Of a stretch of 64,000 bases of DNA, positions 29,211 to 37,651 are shown one piece after another. The notes under the pieces were generated by a model that had not been told where the DNA came from, ran no database searches, and saw nothing but the letters and a program-made list of their open reading frames with translations. The position numbers were made by a program, and so were the translations under genes. Origin of the DNA: QIAW01 sp035487295 (GTDB taxonomy: Bacteria > Acidobacteriota > Terriglobia > Terriglobales > Acidobacteriaceae). How positions within the stretch are numbered: the stretch's first letter is position 1; every line of letters starts with the position of its first letter. The stretch lies in NCBI GenBank assembly GCA_035487295.1, contig DATHMH010000022.1, positions 1-64,000 of the forward strand, written 5' to 3'.

Positions 29211-30977
29211 CTACTCAACCGCAAAACTTGCCGAAGGAGTAATCGTTTGCTTCGAGATGTTGTCGTTCACCTTGATGGTCAGGCGATATATCCCCGGGGG
29301 CAGCGAAGCCAAGGGCATGCTCTTTTCCAGGGTGATCTGATCGCCAATGTTACCCATTTTTTCCGTGGATTCTACCATGTGCGCTACCGGTTTATTGGTA
29401 GCGGTATTAATCACATCGTATTCGATGGTGGCTGAAGATTTCTTGCTCTGCCCGTCGATCCCGAGGTTATAGACCTGCATCCACAAATTCATTTTCTGGT
29501 CGCGCTTGAAGCTGGCAGGTTTACCGTCGGCAGGCTCGACACGCGGCCGCACTTTGGTGTCGCCGATCACAAAGCTGCCCGCGCCTACGCTCTTGGCAGG
29601 AACTTTTTCCATGACATCTGCAAGGATCAGACTGGAAGAGGACAGCTTGTCGTCACTGAATTCAGGGACGGTAATTGCCTTGGTCCAGGTGCCGACGCGG
29701 TCGCCCTTGACGTCTTTCACAACGATATCCACGCGATAGTGGCCCGGGCTCAGGGGCAGAGCCTTCCAGTAGATGGAATGGGTTTCCATGGTCTTTTCCA
29801 GCAATTCGCCGGGAACATCGATTCCCACTGGATCTTCAAAGGTCTGAACTATGTGACTGGTTATGGTGCTCACACGCCCGTAAATATTTACCAGGCCGCG
29901 CGCGATTCCATCTTTATTTTCAAAGGTGATGTCTTTGTTCTGCACCTGAATTGTTATGGGCACCAGCACCGTACCGGATGTTATTTTCACGAAATCGGTG
30001 TGCACATCAAAAGGCATCAGGTTGTACCTGATCTTGTGGCTTACGATCTCATCCAGCTCTTTGAACTTGACCGCCGGCGGCCGCTGCAGTTTGTAGAACT
30101 GTTCGAGGCGGTCGAATTCTTTTCCCTGTTCCGAGGTTGCCTGGCTGGGGTCGAGTCCTAATCTTTCGAAGCTGCTGCCATTAAAGCGGTCGCTCTTGCT
30201 GGTCTGCCCCATCTGCTCTGAAAAAGTCAGGCCGGCATTGGGAACGTTGAGAAGAGCGTCTTTCTTGGAGCGGTCCATCGTCATTTCATAGGCGCCGCAC
30301 TGGCAGTCATCCACGAATTCGATAATCACTTCCTGGCCGATGTCCTCGATATAACGATAGCGCCAGTCTTCAAAAGGATAGGTCGAAGTCGTTCCGCCAC
30401 CTTCATCGATAGGACGCTCATAGGTTCCGCCCGAGGGATGCGACTCGATTTCATCCGGCGGTCCGTACATGATGTATATGCGGCCGCGATCGGTCTTCCA
30501 TCCCGGGATGCCCGCCGCAAAATGCTCATTCGCATAAGCAATGCGCCGGTAGTGCTCTTCTTTGAATTCGTTTTCCGGGGTATCTGGAGTGGGATCGCGG
30601 CGAAGCCAGAACTGCTCAATGAACTGGTCGCGCTCCTCGTCGTTGGAGAGCTGTTTGAAGACCTGCTCTTCTTCCCCCGTAATGATGTAGCGAACGTCTT
30701 CGTCTAACCACTTTTTATAGGTCTGGCTGACCTCTCTCTTAAAAGCCTTTGCATTTCTCTCTTTCTCTTTCTCGCTAAGAGGACGCTTGAGCGGATCAAC
30801 CTCATCCGGCTTGCCTGTTGTTTGCTTCTGGCCAGAGCTCTGCACCTTGGAGCTGTCGGTGGTTTTAGCATTATCAGTAGAAACAGTGGCAGAAGATTGT
30901 GCCCAAATCGGGGCTGCAAATATAAGCAATCCTAAAGCAACAGCAGAAAAGCGGGATGAAAAACGGTCAAAAGACAT
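29211..30977 (-). CDS. GWxTD domain-containing secreted protein
   Basis: 588 residues. The signal peptide (AVALGLLIFAAPIWAQ) is followed by a Ser/Thr/Lys-rich stretch and then the GWxTD domain (about 85-240). The diagnostic GWKTD is at 159-163, followed by RGRIYIMYGPPDEIESHPSG. The C-terminal half contains repeated beta-rich segments (SPGHYRVDIVVKD; PPGIYRLTIKVND). This family is common in Acidobacteriota and has no established function. First gene of an apparent two-gene operon with the barrel protein 41 bp downstream. GGAG lies 10 nt before the ATG. Confidence 0.9.
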   Translation of the reverse strand: MSFDRFSSRFSAVALGLLIFAAPIWAQSSATVSTDNAKTTDSSKVQSSGQKQTTGKPDEVDPLKRPLSEKEKERNAKAFKREVSQTYKKWLDEDVRYIITGEEEQVFKQLSNDEERDQFIEQFWLRRDPTPDTPENEFKEEHYRRIAYANEHFAAGIPGWKTDRGRIYIMYGPPDEIESHPSGGTYERPIDEGGGTTSTYPFEDWRYRYIEDIGQEVIIEFVDDCQCGAYEMTMDRSKKDALLNVPNAGLTFSEQMGQTSKSDRFNGSSFERLGLDPSQATSEQGKEFDRLEQFYKLQRPPAVKFKELDEIVSHKIRYNLMPFDVHTDFVKITSGTVLVPITIQVQNKDITFENKDGIARGLVNIYGRVSTITSHIVQTFEDPVGIDVPGELLEKTMETHSIYWKALPLSPGHYRVDIVVKDVKGDRVGTWTKAITVPEFSDDKLSSSSLILADVMEKVPAKSVGAGSFVIGDTKVRPRVEPADGKPASFKRDQKMNLWMQVYNLGIDGQSKKSSATIEYDVINTATNKPVAHMVESTEKMGNIGDQITLEKSMPLASLPPGIYRLTIKVNDNISKQTITPSASFAVE

Positions 30978-31520
30978 AAGAATCTCGCTCCAGAGAAACA
31001 GTTCAGGTGCATAAATTGTAGTTTTAAATCACCTCCAAAAGCAAGCTGTTGCACACATAAATATTACCTATTTCGAGCGTCAATCTTCCCTGTTAAGCCT
31101 CACGGCCCACACAACTTAAGCAGATGCCGAATATTATTGCAAGATGCCCGGCCAGGGCCATAAGAATGGTCTTGGGACATAACCATGGCACAGGCAGGCC
31201 CCCAGAAATAACGTTGCCACCACATCGTACCGAGGTGCGCGTATCCTGCTCGCCGGCAGAGAACGCAAGCTGGAATTAACGTCTGAACGAATCCACCATG
31301 GAAACAAATGTTTCTTTAGGCTCTAAATGACAAGAATCTCGAAATGAAACTGCGGTGTCCTTTTAAGCTGCTGTTTCCTTCCTTTGCCCCGCATTTCCGA
31401 ATATAATTTTGTATACGCACGGCCATTTTTCAACCCCTGCGGCGTCTAATATGGTGGCGGTGTGCGTTGATCGTGCAGGGGAACTTTTTGCAGCATCCCA
31501 ACGTAGTGTATTGAGAAGTC
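30978..31520. other. divergent promoter region
   Basis: About 540 bp between the leftward GWxTD gene and the rightward adaptor gene. On the minus strand TTGCTT and TACAAT are 18 bp apart (31020-31050 area), a plausible promoter for the GWxTD operon. No clear promoter was seen for the adaptor and no gene was recognised. Confidence 0.45.
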
Positions 31521-32906
31521 ATGAACTTAAAGAAAATCCTGATCATCGGCGGAATTGTTCTGGCTTTGGTGGTCATTGTGGGCTTTACCGTTGCCCATAA
31601 CGCCCAGGGGGTGGTTGCGGTACAAATGGCCAAGGTAAGGCCGCAAGACCTTACCTCGTCGGTGACGGCTTCGGGTCAGATTACACCTAAGACCTACGTC
31701 AACATCGGCGCCAATGCCTTTGGCAAGATCACGAAGCTATATGTAAAAGAGGGCGATCGCGTCAAACAAGGGCAAAAACTGGCGCAACTGGAGAACGTGC
31801 AATCTGCCGCCGACGTAGGCGCGCAACGGGCCACGCTGACCGCCAGCCAGGCAGATGCGGTGGCGGCTGAAGCCGCCATGAAAACCGCGATGGCTGAGCT
31901 GAACCGCGATAAAGCCGACCTGGTGCAGAAAAAGCTTGATTACCAGCGGGCTGAGGGCCTCTACCAGTCGGAGCTGATTTCCAAGGCCGACTATGACGCC
32001 CGCAAAGCGGCATATGAAACCTCAGAGGCCAATGTGGCTGAATCAGAGGCGCGTATCGCGCAAAGCAAGGCCCAGCAGGATTCCGCAGCGAACCATGTAA
32101 GCTCGGCCCGCGCCACCCTGACCCGCTTTAGCGACCTGCTCAGCAAGACCGTTTATACCGCTCCCTTTGATGGCACTATCACCAATTTGCCGGTGCATGA
32201 AGGCGAGACTGTGGTGGTTGGGATCCAGAATTCTCCCGGCAGCACGTTGATGACGCTGGCCGATCTTACCGTTATCACCGCCGAGGTCAGGGTCGACGAA
32301 ACCGATATCGTGAACGTCAAGCTGGGTCAGCCGGCGGAGGTCAGCATTGATGCCATTCCCAAAAAGACCTTCCATGGCGCGGTAACCGAGATTGGCGATA
32401 ATGCCATTATCCGTTCCACCGGCGTGGCCACCACACAGAGCACCACTGGCAGCGAAGAAGCCAAGGATTTCAAAGTTGTGGTCACCTTGACCGATCCGCC
32501 CGAGAACCTGCGTCCGGGGCTCTCGGCGACTGCCAAGATTACGACGGCCACCCGCGCCCACGTGCTTGCCATCCCCTTGCAGGCCCTGACCATCCGCCAG
32601 GCCAAAGACCTGAAGGACAACGCCGACAAAAAGAACAGCGTGGAGGCTGCCGCGCCCGGCCAGGACTCCGACAGCAAGGATGACAAGAAAGAACTGCAGG
32701 GCGTGTTCGTGGTGCAAAACAACAAAGCCAGATTCGTTCCTGTTGAAACCGGCGTATCTGGAATTACCGACATCGAAGTCTTAAGCGGGATCAAGGAAAA
32801 CGACACCATTGTGACCGGCAGCTACAAGGTATTGCGGACACTGCGCAACGGCGCCAGAGTAAAACAAGAGAAGATTGAAGAGCCGCCCAGCGACCAAAAG
32901 TCGTGA
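31521..32906 (+). CDS. efflux periplasmic adaptor protein (HlyD/MacA-type)
   Basis: 461 residues with one N-terminal membrane anchor (about 5-25, ILIIGGIVLALVVIVGFTV). A lipoyl-like half-motif (FGKITKLYVKEGDRVKQGQ) is followed by a long coiled-coil hairpin (about 90-200), the second lipoyl half (APFDGTITNLPVHEGETV) and a beta-barrel domain (VRVDETDIVNVKLGQPAEV). Known role of the family: it links an inner-membrane pump to an outer-membrane exit duct. A charged insertion (about 360-390, DNADKKNSVEA / DSDSKDDKK) is unusual. The next gene, 44 bp on, encodes a MacB-type ATPase. Confidence 0.88.
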   Translation: MNLKKILIIGGIVLALVVIVGFTVAHNAQGVVAVQMAKVRPQDLTSSVTASGQITPKTYVNIGANAFGKITKLYVKEGDRVKQGQKLAQLENVQSAADVGAQRATLTASQADAVAAEAAMKTAMAELNRDKADLVQKKLDYQRAEGLYQSELISKADYDARKAAYETSEANVAESEARIAQSKAQQDSAANHVSSARATLTRFSDLLSKTVYTAPFDGTITNLPVHEGETVVVGIQNSPGSTLMTLADLTVITAEVRVDETDIVNVKLGQPAEVSIDAIPKKTFHGAVTEIGDNAIIRSTGVATTQSTTGSEEAKDFKVVVTLTDPPENLRPGLSATAKITTATRAHVLAIPLQALTIRQAKDLKDNADKKNSVEAAAPGQDSDSKDDKKELQGVFVVQNNKARFVPVETGVSGITDIEVLSGIKENDTIVTGSYKVLRTLRNGARVKQEKIEEPPSDQKS

Positions 32907-32950
32907 CCTCTTCGCAAGCTCAGCAGCACTGAGCACAGGAAAAAGGATTT

Positions 32951-33703
32951 ATGCCAAGCCAATTGGCCAACATGACCGATTCGACCACAATCCAGGCGCC
33001 CCCTGCGGATTCCGTAATCTACACGCGCAATCTCTGCAAGACCTACGATATGGGGTCTGAGCAACAGGTACACGCCTTGTGCGGCGTCAACGTGCATATT
33101 GGGCGCAACGAGTATGTGGCCATCATGGGCCCTTCGGGTTCAGGGAAATCCACTCTCATGAACCTGATCGGATGCCTGGATACGCCCAGCGAGGGACAAT
33201 ACTGGCTCAACGGCCAATTAGTGAGCGAGTTGAATGACGATGAACTGGCGCGCATCCGCAACAAAGAAATTGGGTTTGTATTTCAAACCTTCAATCTGCT
33301 GGCCCGCGCCACTGCCCTGCACAACGTAGAGTTGCCGCTCATCTACAATGGCACGCCAAGCCATGAACGCATAGAACGCGCCAAAGCGGCGCTACAGACT
33401 GTAAATCTGGAATCGCGCATGAACCACAAGCCCAACGAGCTCTCCGGCGGCCAGCGCCAGCGCGTAGCTATTGCCCGCGCCCTGGTGAATAATCCGTCGA
33501 TCATTCTCGCCGACGAGCCCACCGGCAACCTGGATTCGCAAACCGGCAAAGAGATCATGGCGCTGTTCGACCAGCTCCACTCCCAGGGCAATACCATTAT
33601 TCTGGTCACCCATGAACACGATATCGCCGGCTACGCCCACCGCGTCATCTATATTAAAGACGGCGTTGTCAGCAGCGACGAGCGCAATCCCAAGAAGCAG
33701 TAA
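32951..33703 (+). CDS. MacB/LolD-type ABC transporter ATP-binding protein
   Basis: 250 residues. Walker A GPSGSGKST (60-68), Q-loop VFQTFNLL, signature LSGGQRQR (164-171), Walker B ILADEPTGNLDS and H-loop VTHEHD are all present, so it should be an active ATPase. AAGGA precedes the ATG. It belongs to the MacB/LolD ATPase group, which pairs with a FtsX-like permease and a MacA-like adaptor. The adaptor is directly upstream, but no permease gene follows: tRNA-Ser is next. Confidence 0.9.
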   Translation: MPSQLANMTDSTTIQAPPADSVIYTRNLCKTYDMGSEQQVHALCGVNVHIGRNEYVAIMGPSGSGKSTLMNLIGCLDTPSEGQYWLNGQLVSELNDDELARIRNKEIGFVFQTFNLLARATALHNVELPLIYNGTPSHERIERAKAALQTVNLESRMNHKPNELSGGQRQRVAIARALVNNPSIILADEPTGNLDSQTGKEIMALFDQLHSQGNTIILVTHEHDIAGYAHRVIYIKDGVVSSDERNPKKQ

Positions 33704-33753
33704 GTGGCAGCGCTCCGCGAGCTGTCCGTTTCCGCACAGATTGATATCGCTTA

Positions 33754-33796
33754 CCTTCGTGCCCTTTGTTGTTAACCTTTGTGTCCTTTGTGGTTA
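33754..33796 (+). repeat. CCTTTGTG-type intergenic repeat
   Basis: Tandem variants of CTTTGTGTCCTTTGTGGTTA occur in the gap between the ATPase gene and tRNA-Ser. The same words recur at 50002-50125 in this window, there partly inverted. Confidence 0.7.
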
Positions 33797-33865
33797 GCTT
33801 TTTTTCGAATGCTGTAGAATGAATTTGGGAGCCAGTCGCGCTCCCTTCCTGAGCGCAACCTCATC

Positions 33866-33955
33866 GGAGAGATGGCCGAGTGGCTGAAGGCGCACGCTTG
33901 GAAAGCGTGTTTAGGGGAAACTCTAACGTGGGTTCGAATCCCACTCTCTCCGCCA
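33866..33955 (+). tRNA. tRNA-Ser (anticodon GGA)
   Basis: 90-nt class II tRNA with a long variable arm. The acceptor stem GGAGAGA pairs with TCTCTCC, the discriminator is G and the CCA is encoded. The anticodon stem CACGC/GCGTG encloses TTGGAAA (anticodon GGA), and the T arm contains GGTTCGAATCC. Confidence 0.96.
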
Positions 33956-34004
33956 GAAACAACGTTGCTGTAATTCCGATAAAACCAGCGAGGGTGTTAA
34001 AGGG

Positions 34005-34244
34005 CACATTTTGGTAGCCTCTTTGTACCCCTTTCTCATTCCGCGGGTTGTATCGACAGCTCTGCTTCCGGCCTGCACCGCGATGAACAAGCCGGATTCC
34101 AACCAGGACAGCTTTATCGTCCTCGCCCTCCGAGGCCAACCACTCCACCCAGCCATCCTCGATGCCGGTGATAAGCCGGTCGCAGGAAGAGCAACGCCAA
34201 CCCATAAAATCGCGCAATTGAATGTGGTCCGTTGTACGCTGCAT
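34005..34244 (-). pseudogene. truncated zinc-ribbon-like conserved hypothetical gene
   Basis: From 34244 the frame reads MQRTTDHIQLRDFMGWRCSS, then CDRLITGIEDGWVEWLASE, RLVHRG and CRYNPRNE. This is the front of a conserved protein family with a CxxC motif that I recognise from memory but cannot name. Similarity fades after about 70 residues where about 120-150 would be expected, and the frame then runs into the complement of tRNA-Ser. Interpreted as a 3'-truncated remnant next to the tRNA. Confidence 0.55.
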
Positions 34245-34323
34245 GTTTTCCTTTCCTGCCTGAATACTCCGCGAGTTATCGGCCCGAATCTATTTTTTTA
34301 CCTCTCAAAGCCTCTTGTTCCGG

Positions 34324-35424
34324 TTATCGAGTAGCCTCCAGCGTGCTCCTGATATTCGCCAGAGCGTTTTGGAGATTCGAAACCGATCGTCCTACAGCGG
34401 CCTTTCGAACAATCGACCCTTTGATACCCGTCAACCCCGCCTGCTCGGAACCCATGGCCATGATCAAATAGAAGCCGGGTTGTTGAGGGTCATTACTCCC
34501 GCGCACACAGAATGACAGGTCCAGCGCCGTCTCGAAATAGTGGCTTGCATAGAGCTGTTTTTCGGCGATGGCGTAGGCTACTGTGTCGCCGGGGTTTCCG
34601 CGCATAGTCAGAATTTGCACGACACGCAACGTCGGCTTCAATCCGAATTTCACCCTTGCCCAATAGAAGGTGTCTTCGACGTTGGCGGGCTTCGCCTCCG
34701 GATAGGCGAGCAGATAGTTGTAGAAATCGGGCAAACGCTCTGGTAAAGCCTTGCTGTAGCTGAGCATGTAAGCAAATTGTTTGGGAACCTCCGTTGGATC
34801 GCGTTTGTCGTTATAGACCCCGAGGGCCTGGTTGCCATCGTGCTGGTAAGCGGCCATACGCTGCAGCGCCGTCTTTTGCAGGAGTTGATTCACTTGTTCG
34901 CTGACGTCGGCGCGAGACCAATCAACGGATTGGTGAAGATCGTCCATGGAGCTTGCCGGCATCTGAATCAAACAGTTCCCAGGTTTGCAATTCTTTAAGG
35001 ACTGGATGTCGTCGTTGTCGAACGCGAAGCCTTTCAAGTCAGAGAGTTGCGGAGGGCTGCTGAACACGCCGAGCGCCAAGTAGCCTGGAAGCTTGCGCAG
35101 ACGCGCGAAGTCGTGGGCGTACTTAACATAGCTCTCGGGAGCGGCGTGGATGTAGACCGCGCCAAACAAGAAAACCTCGGCCGGTGTGCGTGAATGCAGC
35201 GTCTTTGTGACCGGCTGTCCATTTTGGATGGCAGCGATTTGATCGTCATTCAGTCCGATATCTTCGCGAAAGAATTTTTGCAGATCGGGGTTCGATTGAG
35301 AAGAACCGGGCAGTGCGGCGGCTGCTATCAACGCCAGCAATACAGCCAAGTGCATGGCACTTCGGGTCATTGCGAGTCTGCCAGTGGCAACCTTGCCGCT
35401 GGCATTTATCGTTGTGTGGTTCAT
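34324..35424 (-). CDS. secreted protein of unknown function
   Basis: 366 residues from ATG 35424, chosen because AAAGGA lies 6-8 nt upstream; the frame is open for 16 more codons. The N-terminal export signal is hydrophobic (LAVLLALIAAAALPGSSQS). Mature motifs include FFREDIGLNDDQIAAIQNGQ, RTPAEVFLFGAVYIHA, LSDLKGFAFDNDDIQSLKNC and TFYWARVKFGLKPTLRV. It has no recognisable enzyme signature. I believe it belongs to a family of acidobacterial and proteobacterial secreted unknowns, but this is recollection only. It follows a PAS-domain remnant by 11 bp. Confidence 0.75.
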   Translation of the reverse strand: MNHTTINASGKVATGRLAMTRSAMHLAVLLALIAAAALPGSSQSNPDLQKFFREDIGLNDDQIAAIQNGQPVTKTLHSRTPAEVFLFGAVYIHAAPESYVKYAHDFARLRKLPGYLALGVFSSPPQLSDLKGFAFDNDDIQSLKNCKPGNCLIQMPASSMDDLHQSVDWSRADVSEQVNQLLQKTALQRMAAYQHDGNQALGVYNDKRDPTEVPKQFAYMLSYSKALPERLPDFYNYLLAYPEAKPANVEDTFYWARVKFGLKPTLRVVQILTMRGNPGDTVAYAIAEKQLYASHYFETALDLSFCVRGSNDPQQPGFYLIMAMGSEQAGLTGIKGSIVRKAAVGRSVSNLQNALANIRSTLEATR

Positions 35425-35435
35425 AGGGCGTCCTT

Positions 35436-35627
35436 TCAAATTTCCGGCAGAATCGAAGGCCCAGCTTCCCATAATGGCTGCCCCACATACCTGAGCCAGG
35501 TCTGATTGAAGAAATCAAGGTAACCGTCGGGCAGACTCGTATGAATCAGGCCGGGAGTCGAGTCAATCACCTTCCTGAGGTCCAGGAAATCGGCCTTCTC
35601 GTTGGCGATTTTGACTTCAGCAGCCAT
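35436..35627 (-). pseudogene. PAS-domain sensor kinase fragment
   Basis: 63 residues containing DLRKVIDSTPGLIHTSLPDG and YLDFFNQTWLRYVGQPL, the first half of a PAS domain as found at the start of two-component sensor kinases. The sequence stops before the second half of the domain, has no kinase core and no ribosome binding site at its start. It is therefore a remnant of a larger gene. Confidence 0.65.
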
Positions 35628-35880
35628 ATCTGAAAAATCATACTCCTCTGAGCCTCTAGAGGGTCAGACAACATGCTTGCAAGTGCGAATCTGCCGGCGC
35701 TAAAACCTCATGTAAAGAACTGCTTTAGACTCGCCCCTAGTAATTCCAGAAGGCTGGTCTGAGTCTCTAGTCAGAGGGCCACGCTGTGACGCGCCAAAAT
35801 CCAGGTGACGCGCAGCGGCTGCTTGAAGCATAATCTCCCAATTACTTGCCTGCGGTCCGCTTTGTGATGGAGTTCAGTCA

Positions 35881-37191
35881 ATGCAAATCCAAAGAGCCTT
35901 TTCGCGATTCCTGATCACGGTGATTTTGACCTTGCCCTGTGCCGCTGTGTACGCTGCCGCCCAGGAGAACAATTCCGGCCCGGCGCAAGCCGGGGAACGG
36001 CGTTTTTCAGTGGTCCACGTTCATTTTGGCAACAACTGCGCGGGCTATCTCTACGTCAGCCAGGGGAGCGTGCGCTATGAAGCGCTGGTTCCGGCAAACT
36101 ACAAGAATCATTCTTTCCAGATCCAGCGCGCGGCGATTACCGGAGTGCAGCCGTGGGTCCTGATGGGCCAGCGGCAGAACGTGACCGAGATCAAAACGGC
36201 GCGCTCTACTTATCATTTCTGGCTACTGCCGGAAGGAACGGACCTTAACACCGGGCGCAGCAGTAACCTCAATACTATTGCCGCCCCGGCGGACGACTTG
36301 ATCGCGGCCATTCGCAATCCCGAGAATGGATCCAATGCCGATGGCGGCACCGGGCAGCAGGCCGAGGGGAACTCGGATGCTGACACGGATGGCGACTCAC
36401 CAGTCGCGCGCAACCAGGCTTCCGCCAAACGCGGCCAGCCGCCGGCAGGCCGCGATTCTGCCGGCGACTCGGATGCGGCCGCAGAGGCGCAAGTCGAGCA
36501 CCAACTGCCTGCGGGAGCGCTGGAGGGCGTTTATATCGGCTTCGGTCTGGACCGTTCCCCTGTAGTTCGTCATGAGTACTATTTCACCGCCGATGGCTGG
36601 GTCATCAACAATATTCCCCAGGTCAATATAGACAACTTTGACATGACGGCGTACCGCAATGATCCGAGCCATAGGTTATTCATCGGGCGCTACCGGGTAG
36701 ATGGGAACCAGATATACATCGTCTGGGCTAACAGTCCCGATCACCGCGACGTCATCAAGTTCAACAACGCCGCCACCGATCCCGGCATTGACACCTTTGT
36801 GCCTACCTGCCGCTGTACTGGAAAAAGATTTTCCGGAAAGTATCATTGGTCGTCGCCAACGGATCCAAGATTCCTTCAGTTCTTTCCCGATGGCACATTC
36901 GTTGACCACGGGCTGACGGACCAGATGGTCGGGCTTCCCAATCCCCATGGTTATGCCGCTATTACTGCTCCTCCGCGAAACTTCCGCGGCACTTACTCCA
37001 TCAGCAACCGGAAACTGACATTCAATTTTGCCGATGGCAAGCAGGCCACCGTGGCCTTTATCGCGCCCAAAGCTTTAGAAAAAGCGCCTTCATTCGGATG
37101 GTTCGGTCTGGGGCACGACTCGGGTGTGCAGGGCGCCGAGACCGTCATCTTGATGATGCTGTATGAGGAGAACTATCAGGTGCAACCCTAG
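35881..37191 (+). CDS. secreted protein of unknown function
   Basis: 436 residues with a signal peptide (FLITVILTLPCAAVYAAAQ). The first domain (about 40-135) resembles a small beta domain (VVHVHFGNNCAGYLYVSQGS ... STYHFWLLPE). A low-complexity linker rich in Gly, Asp and Ala (about 150-215) follows, then a beta-rich C-terminal domain (YYFTADGWVINNIPQ; FRGTYSISNRKLTFNF) that resembles lipocalin-like or META-type folds only loosely. No catalytic motif was recognised. Monocistronic, no close partner. Confidence 0.78.
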   Translation: MQIQRAFSRFLITVILTLPCAAVYAAAQENNSGPAQAGERRFSVVHVHFGNNCAGYLYVSQGSVRYEALVPANYKNHSFQIQRAAITGVQPWVLMGQRQNVTEIKTARSTYHFWLLPEGTDLNTGRSSNLNTIAAPADDLIAAIRNPENGSNADGGTGQQAEGNSDADTDGDSPVARNQASAKRGQPPAGRDSAGDSDAAAEAQVEHQLPAGALEGVYIGFGLDRSPVVRHEYYFTADGWVINNIPQVNIDNFDMTAYRNDPSHRLFIGRYRVDGNQIYIVWANSPDHRDVIKFNNAATDPGIDTFVPTCRCTGKRFSGKYHWSSPTDPRFLQFFPDGTFVDHGLTDQMVGLPNPHGYAAITAPPRNFRGTYSISNRKLTFNFADGKQATVAFIAPKALEKAPSFGWFGLGHDSGVQGAETVILMMLYEENYQVQP

Positions 37192-37306
37192 GTAGATAAA
37201 ACTTCCGAACAAACCAGCGCGATTGCGGCTTTGTCAGTGAAAGACGATTCATCCCAACGGTGGGAGTTATACCCTTGGCATCCGCTGTTTGGGGCATAAT
37301 ACATGT

Positions 37307-37504
37307 ATGCAAACCGAGGTTTATCTAGAACCAGTACCGGATGCGGACATCAGCATTGCCCGATGCTCAATCTGCAAAGAAGAGTTCCATTCTTCGCCAG
37401 TTGGGCCGCGAAAGTGTATGAGCGATTTCCGGAAACATATCGAAGACGAACATTCAGATGCAGTTTACGCGCCCAATCGGACCCGAGCTCTCTGGAACAA
37501 GTAA
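37307..37504 (+). CDS. small putative zinc-finger protein
   Basis: 65 residues from ATG 37307; a TTG at 37289 is in frame. The sequence has C-x2-C (ARCSICKEEF) followed by a C and two spaced His residues (FRKHIEDEH), which together resemble a C2H2-type zinc finger. Ribosome binding is weak (GGGGCA about 8 nt upstream). Function unknown, no operon partner. The stop codon is about 150 bp from the convergent radical SAM gene. Confidence 0.55.
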   Translation: MQTEVYLEPVPDADISIARCSICKEEFHSSPVGPRKCMSDFRKHIEDEHSDAVYAPNRTRALWNK

Positions 37505-37651
37505 GACTCACTGTGTTCGCTGAGTGCAGGCTCCATGTTCTGGGCTTCAACATCAAGAGTTCGAATATCGTCCCGTAATCCCCGCCATTACTTTGTTGTG
37601 CTCTGCTTGCCTTAGAACGTCAATACGCAGAACGACTCTTTGGCTTTGGGC

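Noticed and set aside
33861..34000. Minus-strand frame across tRNA-Ser reading ERVGFEPTLEFPLNTLSKRA
   Set aside because: This is the well-known spurious translation of the complement of a tRNA-Ser gene; only the upstream part of the frame resembles a real (truncated) protein.
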